64,000 bases of DNA from Streptomyces sp. TLI_105 (GTDB lineage Bacteria > Actinomycetota > Actinomycetes > Streptomycetales > Streptomycetaceae): NCBI RefSeq assembly GCF_900105415.1, contig NZ_FNSM01000001.1, positions 6,821,501 through 6,885,500 on the forward strand, given 5' to 3'. Shown here one piece after another: positions 58,337 through 64,000 of the stretch. The stretch's first letter is position 1. The number at the start of each line of letters is the position of its first letter. The position numbers and the translations under genes were made by a program. The notes beneath the pieces are model-generated. The model was not told the DNA's origin, made no database searches, and was given only the letters and a program-made list of their open reading frames with translations.

Positions 58337-58365
58337 GGGAACGCCCCGCCCGCCGCGAGCAGTGC
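58337..58365 (+). promoter_or_regulatory. ECF-type promoter driving the secreted-protein gene
   Basis: GGGAAC (58337-58342), 17 nt, CAGTGC (58360-58365), identical in elements and spacing to the opposing promoter. The expected transcription start coincides with ATG 58371, so the mRNA is probably leaderless. Confidence 0.7.
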
Positions 58366-58370
58366 TGGGC

Positions 58371-59996
58371 ATGAACGATTCCTCGACACACGGCCGTACG
58401 CCCGGCAGCACCGCCGGACCCCGTACCGCCGGCCGCCGCACCGTCCTGCGCACCCTGGCCCTCGCCGGAGTCCTCGCGGGCACGACCTTCTCCGCCCCGC
58501 CCCCGACCGCCGTGGCGGCGTCCGAGGCCCCCGAGACGTACACGCTGACGATCCGGCACCTCGACCGCGCGGGCCACGCCACCGGCGGCTACCGCACCCA
58601 CGTCACCGGCATCTCGGGCCCGGGCGCGCGGGAGGAGGCCGCTCCCTACGACGAGTCCGGCACGGTCACCGTCCGCCTGCCCAAGGGGCGCTACCTGCTC
58701 GACTCCACGCTGTACGGCCCCGATCCGGCCACCGGGACCGACTGGGTCGTCCAGCCCCGCCTGGACCTGAACGGCGACAGGACCGTCACCGTCGACGCCC
58801 GGACGACCGCCCCGGTGGACGTCCGTCCGCCGGAGTCGGGCGCGCGCCGCCTGAACGGCATCGGGTTCGTCGAGGTCACCCACGAGGGGACCACCCGCTC
58901 GGCGAACATCCTGACGGCCCGTGAGGGACTGCGCGTGGCCCACCTCGGCCCGGCCTCGGAACCGGGCTCGGTCAAGGAGTGGTTCGACACCTACTGGTCC
59001 GGCGCCCGCGCCGACTACGCGCTCGGCTACACCTTCACCTCCGACCGCGCCCTGACCGGCCTCGTCCGGCACCCGGCGGCCGACAAGCTGGCCACCATGA
59101 GGATCCGGGGAGCCGCCCCCGAGGGCGCGGGCGGCACCGGGTCCGTATCCGTCCAGCCCGGCGCGGGCCCCACCATCGGCCTCGCCCAGTCCCTCCGGCT
59201 CCCCGCCACCGCGACCGTCCTCGTCACCCCGGAGCGCGGTCTCTGGGACGTCACCTTCACCGGCCCGGCCGCCCCCGGGACCCCGCCCAACCGCTACGAG
59301 GCGAACGGAATCGCGGTCCACGCGGGCGCGACCACCACCCACACCTTCGACAACGCCGTCTTCGGCCCCGCCCTCGACACGAGGCCCGGCGCCCGGCCGG
59401 CCGGCGTCCGCGACGGCGACAGGATCGCGCTCGACATCCCGCTGCTCGCCGACGGGGACGGCCACGTCCCGAGCGCACCGCGCTTCCGCACCGCGACCAC
59501 CACGCTCCACCGCGACGGCGTCCTGATCGGCACCCGCCGGGGCGAGCCCGGCCGCGCCGAGTTCACGACCACCCCCGGAGCGGCCTCGTACCGACTGACC
59601 GCCTCGGCGACGCGGGGGGACGGCACGGCGTCCGGCGGACGCGTCACCGCCTCCTGGACCTTCACCTCGGCCGCCGCCGCCCGCCCGGCGGCCCTTCCCC
59701 TCAGCACCATCCGCTTCGCCCCCGACCTCGCCCTGGACGGCACCGCCCCTGCGGGAACCCCGCTCCGCGTGCCGGTCACCGTCCAGGGAGCGGCCACCGG
59801 GACCGGGGTGCGGTCCCTGACCGTGTCGATGTCCGCCGACGACGGCACCACCTGGACCCGGGTCCCGGTCCGCGACGGCCGGGCGGAATTCCGCACCCCC
59901 GCCTCGGGCAGGTCCGTCTCGCTCCGCGCCGAACTCACCGACACCCGGGGCAACACGCTGACCCAGACCCAGCGCAACGCCTTCCGCATCCGCTGA
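58371..59996 (+). CDS. Secreted beta-rich protein of unknown function, putative ECF target
   Basis: 541 residues. Signal sequence with twin arginines (GRRTVLRTLALAGVLAGTTFS, cleavage near AVAAS about residue 50); Sec or Tat use is open. The mature part is beta-strand-rich: YTLTIRHLDRAGHATGGY, GTVTVRLPKGRYLLDS, YALGYTFTSDRALTG, and a C-terminal half with RYEANGIAVHAGATTTHTFDNAVFGP. These segments resemble the accessory C-terminal domains of streptomycete S8 peptidases, but no protease domain or catalytic triad is present. It is expressed from the mirror-image ECF promoter, so likely a cell-envelope response protein. Confidence 0.65.
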   Translation: MNDSSTHGRTPGSTAGPRTAGRRTVLRTLALAGVLAGTTFSAPPPTAVAASEAPETYTLTIRHLDRAGHATGGYRTHVTGISGPGAREEAAPYDESGTVTVRLPKGRYLLDSTLYGPDPATGTDWVVQPRLDLNGDRTVTVDARTTAPVDVRPPESGARRLNGIGFVEVTHEGTTRSANILTAREGLRVAHLGPASEPGSVKEWFDTYWSGARADYALGYTFTSDRALTGLVRHPAADKLATMRIRGAAPEGAGGTGSVSVQPGAGPTIGLAQSLRLPATATVLVTPERGLWDVTFTGPAAPGTPPNRYEANGIAVHAGATTTHTFDNAVFGPALDTRPGARPAGVRDGDRIALDIPLLADGDGHVPSAPRFRTATTTLHRDGVLIGTRRGEPGRAEFTTTPGAASYRLTASATRGDGTASGGRVTASWTFTSAAAARPAALPLSTIRFAPDLALDGTAPAGTPLRVPVTVQGAATGTGVRSLTVSMSADDGTTWTRVPVRDGRAEFRTPASGRSVSLRAELTDTRGNTLTQTQRNAFRIR

Positions 59997-60008
59997 ACCG
60001 CCACCGAC

Positions 60009-60050
60009 CGGACGCTCCGGGGAGGGCCGACGCCTTCCCCGGAGCGTCCG
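60009..60050 (+). terminator. Hairpin terminator
   Basis: Perfect 15-bp stem CGGACGCTCCGGGGA / TCCCCGGAGCGTCCG with a 12-nt loop, 12 nt after the secreted-protein stop; convergent MocR gene ends at 60084. Confidence 0.7.
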
Positions 60051-60083
60051 CGCGTCCCCGACACGACACCGCCCGGCGCGCCG

Positions 60084-61403
60084 TCACCCGCCGTACGTCG
60101 CCTGGGCGTCCCCCAGGACCTCGGCGAAGTCCGCCGCGAGGCTCCGGGCGTCCGCAGGCGCGAGCGTCGCCGTCGTGATCCGTACGGCCGGCGGGGCCGC
60201 GATGCGGAACCGCGCCCCGGCGGCGACCCACCAGCCCTGCGTCCGCAGCCCGTTCACCACCGCCGACTCGTCCCGCACGGGCACCCACACGTTCAGGCCG
60301 CTCGCCCCGACCGCACGGATCCGGTACGCGCCGAGCGCGCCGATCAGCGCTGCGCGCCGCTCCGCGTACGCCTCCTCGCCCGCCGCCACCAGATCCCGTA
60401 CCGCGTGGTCGGCGAGGAGGTCCGCCACCGTCTCCTGCAGGACGTGACTGACCCAGCCCGAGGTCATCAGCATCCGCCCGTCGTGCCGCGCCAGCGTCAC
60501 CGCGTCGCAGGCGACCCCGGCCCAGCGCAGGTCGATGCCGAGGTGCTTCGACACGGTCCGCACCTGCGCCCACCGGTCCAGCCCCGCCGCCGCGAGCGTG
60601 TGGGCCGCGGCCCCGCCGACCTCCGCGTTGTGATCGTCCTCGACGACGAGCACCTCCGGGAACTCCCGGAGCACCGCCACCAGTTCGTCCCTACGCGCCC
60701 GCGTGAAGAACGCCCCGGTCGGACACTGGCCCCGGGGACTGCACACCACCGCGCGCACCCCGCCCCGCAGCGCGGCCCGCAGCGACTCCGGTACGAGTCC
60801 CTCGCCGTCCACCGTCACCGGGACCGTCCGCAGCCCCAACGCGGGCACCAGGTCGAGCAGATGGTGGAACCCGGGGTCCTCCACCGCCACGGCGTCCCCG
60901 GGCCGCAGCTCCGTCGACAGCAGCCGCGCGATGCAGTCGAGGGCGCCGTGCGCGAACGTGACGTGCTCCGCCGGCACCCCGTCCCGCTCGAACCACGCCC
61001 TGGCCAGTGCCTCCAGGTGCGCGAGCCGCGGGGCGGCGCGGTGGGATCCGTACACCGGGGCGACGGCCGCCGGGGGCCGCAGTACGGGGAGGAACGCAGG
61101 GTCCGGATGCCCGCCGGCCAGGTCGACCAGGCCGGCGGGCACGCGCGGCGGACGCCGGGAGGCCACCGACGGCACCTCCGCGACCACGGTCCCGCCCCGG
61201 CCCCGCGTGACGATCAGTCCCCGCTGCCGCAGCTCCTTGTAGGCCGTGGCGACGGTCCCCGGACTCACCCCCAACTCGTCGGCGAGCCGCCGCACGGGCG
61301 GCAGGGCGTCGCCCGGGGCGAGCCCGCCCTCGGACACGCCCCGCTCCACGGACGCGGCGATCCCCTTGGCCGTCGCCCCTTCGATCGCATATTGTGCTGC
61401 CAC
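60084..61403 (-). CDS. MocR/PdxR-type PLP-dependent GntR regulator
   Basis: 439 residues. GntR helix-turn-helix at about 10-75 (GDALPPVRRLADELGVSPGTVATAYKELRQRGLIVTRGRGG), then the aminotransferase-like domain: FAHGALDCIARLLS, CSPRGQCPTGAFF, VVEDDHNAEV and VSKHLGIDLRWAGV with the PLP Lys. Divergent from the MFS gene with 45 nt between, over a TGTAT-N2-ATACA palindrome. GTG 61403 follows TTGCGA-N17-CATACT so closely that the message may be leaderless. Confidence 0.85.
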   Translation of the reverse strand: MAAQYAIEGATAKGIAASVERGVSEGGLAPGDALPPVRRLADELGVSPGTVATAYKELRQRGLIVTRGRGGTVVAEVPSVASRRPPRVPAGLVDLAGGHPDPAFLPVLRPPAAVAPVYGSHRAAPRLAHLEALARAWFERDGVPAEHVTFAHGALDCIARLLSTELRPGDAVAVEDPGFHHLLDLVPALGLRTVPVTVDGEGLVPESLRAALRGGVRAVVCSPRGQCPTGAFFTRARRDELVAVLREFPEVLVVEDDHNAEVGGAAAHTLAAAGLDRWAQVRTVSKHLGIDLRWAGVACDAVTLARHDGRMLMTSGWVSHVLQETVADLLADHAVRDLVAAGEEAYAERRAALIGALGAYRIRAVGASGLNVWVPVRDESAVVNGLRTQGWWVAAGARFRIAAPPAVRITTATLAPADARSLAADFAEVLGDAQATYGG

Positions 61404-61414
61404 GTAATCAAGTA

Positions 61415-61426
61415 TGTATCAATACA
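61415..61426. promoter_or_regulatory. TGTAT-N2-ATACA palindrome between divergent MocR and MFS genes
   Basis: Lies inside the spacer/-10 area of the MocR promoter and just upstream of the MFS ribosome site, so a bound regulator could block both. AT-rich contrast to the surroundings supports a regulatory role. Confidence 0.5.
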
Positions 61427-61448
61427 AAGCAGTTCGCAAGGGGGACCC

Positions 61449-62738
61449 ATGAGCCGCAGCACCGCACGACCCGCCCGACCGCCCCTCAAGGACCGCATCC
61501 CCGGTGGCACCGACGGCCGCCGCATGCTCCTCATCGGCTTCATCGACAAGTGCGGCACCGGACTCTGGTCCACGGCCATGGCCCTCTACTTCACCTACGT
61601 CACCGGCCTCGGCCTCGGCCAGGTCGGCCTCCTCATCGCCCTCTCCGGCGCCGCGGGCATAGCGGGCGCCCCCCTCGGCGGCCGCCTCGCCGACCGCTTC
61701 CCCCTCGTCCGCGTCATCATCTGCACCCAACTCCTCCGCGCCGCCGCCCTCCTCGCCCTCCTCACCACCGACGACTACCTGCTGCTCGTCCTCTTCTCCG
61801 CGGCCGGCGCCCTCCCCGACCGCGCCACCAACGTCCTCACCAAGCTCTACGCGGCCCGCGTCGCCGGCCCCGACCGCGTCCGCTACCAGGCCATCAACCG
61901 CACCACCTCCAACATCGGCTGGACCCTCGGCGGCCTCGGCGCCGCCGGCGCACTCGCCGTCGGCTCCACCACCGCCTTCCACCTCCTGCTCGTCGGCGAC
62001 GCCCTGTCCTACCTCCTGATGGCCGCCCTCACCCTCCGCTGCGCCGAACCCCCCGCCCCCACCGCCTCACGCGTCGCCGCCGCCTCCGCCGACCCGGCCC
62101 CCGCCACCAAGCCCTCCAGCCCCTGGCGCGACCGCGGCTTCCTCGCCTTCACCACCGGCGACGCCGTCTTCTTCCTCCACGACTCGATCCTCCAGGTCGC
62201 CCTGCCGCTCTGGATCGTCCACGCCACCGACGCCCCCGTCGGCCTCGCCCCGCTCCTGATGGTGGCCAACAGCGCCCTCGTCGTGCTCTTCCAGGTCCCC
62301 CTCTCCCGATTCGGCGCCAGCACCGACGCCGCCCGCCGCCTGCTCGGCCCGCTGGCCGGCCTCTTCGCCGTCGCCACCCTCGCCCTCGCCGTCTCCGCCC
62401 TGGGCGGCCGCACCCTCGCGATCGCCGCCCTCGTCACGGCAGCCGTCGCCCTCACCTTCGCCGAGATGATCCACACCATCGCCTCCTGGGAGATCTCCGT
62501 CGCCCTCGCCCCCGACGACGCCCAAGGCGCCTACCTCGGGGTCCACGGCCTCGCCCAGTCCACCCAGCGCTTCGCGGGCCCCCTCCTCATGACCGGCCTC
62601 GTCTCCGCGGGCCCCCTGGCCTGGCCGTTCCTCGGCGCAGCCCTGGTCGCCACCACCGCCGCCCAGAACCGCCTCGTCCGCCGACGCCTCACCGGACCGT
62701 CACTGTCAGTGCCGAAGGTTACGGTGAGTGAGCACTGA
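61449..62738 (+). CDS. MFS transporter (drug/metabolite exporter-like)
   Basis: 429 residues and about 12 helices: LIGFIDKCGTGLWSTAMALYFTYV, GAPLGGRLADRFPLVRVII (loop 2-3 signature), RYQAINRTTSNIGWTLGGLGA, and a late YLGVHGLAQSTQRFAGPLL. The organisation is that of MDR-type MFS exporters. Substrate unknown; control by the divergent MocR protein is likely. ATG 61449 with AAGGGGG. Confidence 0.85.
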   Translation: MSRSTARPARPPLKDRIPGGTDGRRMLLIGFIDKCGTGLWSTAMALYFTYVTGLGLGQVGLLIALSGAAGIAGAPLGGRLADRFPLVRVIICTQLLRAAALLALLTTDDYLLLVLFSAAGALPDRATNVLTKLYAARVAGPDRVRYQAINRTTSNIGWTLGGLGAAGALAVGSTTAFHLLLVGDALSYLLMAALTLRCAEPPAPTASRVAAASADPAPATKPSSPWRDRGFLAFTTGDAVFFLHDSILQVALPLWIVHATDAPVGLAPLLMVANSALVVLFQVPLSRFGASTDAARRLLGPLAGLFAVATLALAVSALGGRTLAIAALVTAAVALTFAEMIHTIASWEISVALAPDDAQGAYLGVHGLAQSTQRFAGPLLMTGLVSAGPLAWPFLGAALVATTAAQNRLVRRRLTGPSLSVPKVTVSEH

Positions 62739-62761
62739 TCGGAGCGTCACCAGGGGGAGAC

Positions 62762-63649
62762 ATGACCCGCACCGCCACCACCGCACACCTCCGCCGCGCC
62801 CTGCGCCGCGAAGTCCCCAGCACCGTCGGACTCCTCGCCGACGAGCACGACTTCGCCGCCATGCGCCGGTACCGCACCTTCGCCTTCGACGACCACGCCA
62901 CCTACCTCCGGCAGATCGAGGCCCTCCTCAAAACCCTCTCGACCCAGGGCGGCCACACCACCGTCACCCTCTTCGATCCCGAGGAGTACGCGGCCTGGTG
63001 CGCCGAGACCGGCACCGACCCCGACCACCCCGCGAGCCGCAGCCGGTTCACCGCCCACCTGGCCACCACCGGCGCCCGCGTCACCTACACCGGCCAACCC
63101 CTCACCACCCTCCTCCCCGAGCTCGTCGACACCGCCGTCCGCCAGGCCACCTGGGAGTACGCCACCACCGTCCTCGCCACCGCCGGCGACTGCGCCACCT
63201 GCGGCAAGGACATCGGCAAAGCCGCGTACGCCAGGGCGGCCCGTCTGCTCCTACGACTCCTCGAAGCCGCGGGACCGGGCACCCACCACCTCGTCTGCAG
63301 CGTCCAGGCCGTCGACGACCAACTCCTCGCCGTCCTCCACGCCCACGGCACCACACCCCCCGAGGACGCCGCGGGCCCGGAGTTCACCGCCGTGCTCGCC
63401 ACTGGCATCGCCCTCGCGGCACCCGGCGGGATCGTCCTGCGCACCACCACACCCGACGCCCCCGACCGGCTCCACGGCTGGCGCCTCACCGACGGCACCC
63501 TCATCCCGCTCACCGAGGCCGAGGTCTTCGCCGCCTACTGCACCGACGCCCGCACCGGCGAGCCCCTCTCCCCGGAACCGGGCGTCGAGTACCGCGCCGG
63601 CCTCCCCCTCGCCCCCGACCCCGACGACGACTGGCCCGCCCACCACTGA
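62762..63649 (+). CDS. Conserved hypothetical protein
   Basis: 295 residues, cytosolic. N-terminal RRALRREVPSTVGLLADEHDFAAMRRYRTFAFDDHATYLRQIEALL, a middle section with CATCGKDIGKAAYARAARLLLRLLEAAG (a C-x-x-C pair), and late LHGWRLTDGTLIPLTEAEVFAAYCTD. I recall it as a common streptomycete protein without known role. AGGGGGAGAC precedes ATG 62762; it follows the MFS gene after 23 nt and may be cotranscribed. Confidence 0.7.
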   Translation: MTRTATTAHLRRALRREVPSTVGLLADEHDFAAMRRYRTFAFDDHATYLRQIEALLKTLSTQGGHTTVTLFDPEEYAAWCAETGTDPDHPASRSRFTAHLATTGARVTYTGQPLTTLLPELVDTAVRQATWEYATTVLATAGDCATCGKDIGKAAYARAARLLLRLLEAAGPGTHHLVCSVQAVDDQLLAVLHAHGTTPPEDAAGPEFTAVLATGIALAAPGGIVLRTTTPDAPDRLHGWRLTDGTLIPLTEAEVFAAYCTDARTGEPLSPEPGVEYRAGLPLAPDPDDDWPAHH

Positions 63650-63659
63650 CCCCACCCAC

Positions 63660-63704
63660 GACGAAGGGGCTCCCCGCCACCAGATGACGGAAAGCCCCTT
63701 CGTC
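63660..63704. terminator. Hairpin between convergent genes
   Basis: GACGAAGGGGCT / AGCCCCTTCGTC, 12-bp perfect stem, between the hypothetical gene and ptsI. Confidence 0.65.
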
Positions 63705-63718
63705 GACCACCTCGGGGA

Positions 63719-64000
63719 TCACTCCCCGGACAGCACCGCCTGCGCGGCGAGCCGCGCCTCGTGCGCCGTGTCCGCGGCCCGCGCCGCGGCCGCGGCCCGC
63801 TCGCACTGCGCCAGCGTGTACTTGGCGAGCGTCGCCCGCACATACGGAATCGACGCCGCACCCATCGACAGGGAGGTGACACCCAGACCCGTCAGCACAC
63901 ACGCGAGCAGCGGATCCGAAGCCGCTTCACCACAGACACCACAGCTCTTGCCCTCGGCCTTGGCCGCCTCGGCGGACAGCGCCACCAGGTCGAGCAGCGC
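63719..64000 (-). CDS. ptsI: Phosphoenolpyruvate-protein phosphotransferase (PTS enzyme I), C-terminal end
   Basis: Only the last 93 residues or so are in the window; the frame runs on past base 64000. GKSCGVCGEAASDPLLACVLTGLGVTSLSMGAASIPYVRA contains the catalytic Cys (CGVCGE) that protonates the pyruvate enolate and the MGA-S turn of enzyme I; the closing helix LAKYTLAQCERAAAAARAA is typical. First general protein of sugar phosphotransfer, cytosolic. Confidence 0.92.
   Translation of the reverse strand, partial: ALLDLVALSAEAAKAEGKSCGVCGEAASDPLLACVLTGLGVTSLSMGAASIPYVRATLAKYTLAQCERAAAAARAADTAHEARLAAQAVLSGE

Overview
The window reads as a Streptomyces (or very close actinomycete) chromosome segment. 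GC and third-position GC are very high, GTG and TTG starts are common, and stop codons overlap the next start by 4 nt in many operons. Lineage markers are present: rbpA, the smeA-sffA sporulation pair, an SCO1431-type small membrane protein and a complete conservon. From memory, the stretch 4615-23395 runs in the same order as the S. coelicolor block around SCO1431 down to about SCO1412 (ppm1 = SCO1423, rbpA = SCO1421, sffA/smeA = SCO1416/1415). That is recall, not a computed alignment.

Layout. 1-4540 is an accessory-looking end with more relaxed codon use: the C-terminus of a polymorphic nuclease toxin with its SUKH-type immunity gene, a lipoprotein, an ECF sigma gene with a membrane partner, and a reading frame lacking a start. 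4615-21720 is core: acyl-CoA dehydrogenase, a DUF7064-like protein plus phosphotransferase under a palindromic operator, an AsnC regulator and amidohydrolase, ppm1, fxsA, rbpA with a textbook sigma-R promoter, a coupled yczE-gdpD-MFS operon divergent from a MocR regulator, sffA-smeA, and an ankyrin protein. 21980-30539 holds a HEAT protein and a coupled operon of two GT4 glycosyltransferases, an SGNH hydrolase and a fused 5-oxoprolinase/hydantoinase. 30543-35116 is a convergent MFS-pxpABC operon with its GntR regulator.

35205-42991 is the most interesting unit. It is a four-gene, largely translationally coupled operon with the parts list of an MksBEF/Wadjet-like condensin (kleisin-like, winged-helix-like and 1558-residue SMC-like proteins) plus a Pro/Glu-rich disordered protein. 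No JetD/MksG nuclease is visible. The SMC-like ATPase has Asn where the Walker B catalytic Glu normally sits.

43115-64000 carries a small membrane protein followed by 20-bp tandem repeats, the conservon cvnABCD, a thiolase-fold/DUF35 pair sharing the operator seen at 6608, a VanX-type dipeptidase, a Nudix hydrolase, GH31 glucosidase, acetoacetyl-CoA synthetase, a second ECF sigma gene with a CU044_5270 partner, a secreted protein, a MocR/MFS divergent pair, a conserved hypothetical gene and the 3' end of ptsI. The second ECF gene and the secreted-protein gene are separated by two mirror-image copies of the same promoter (GGGAAC-N17-CAGTGC), which strongly suggests a self-controlled sigma regulon.

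No tRNA, rRNA, CRISPR array or intact insertion sequence was seen.
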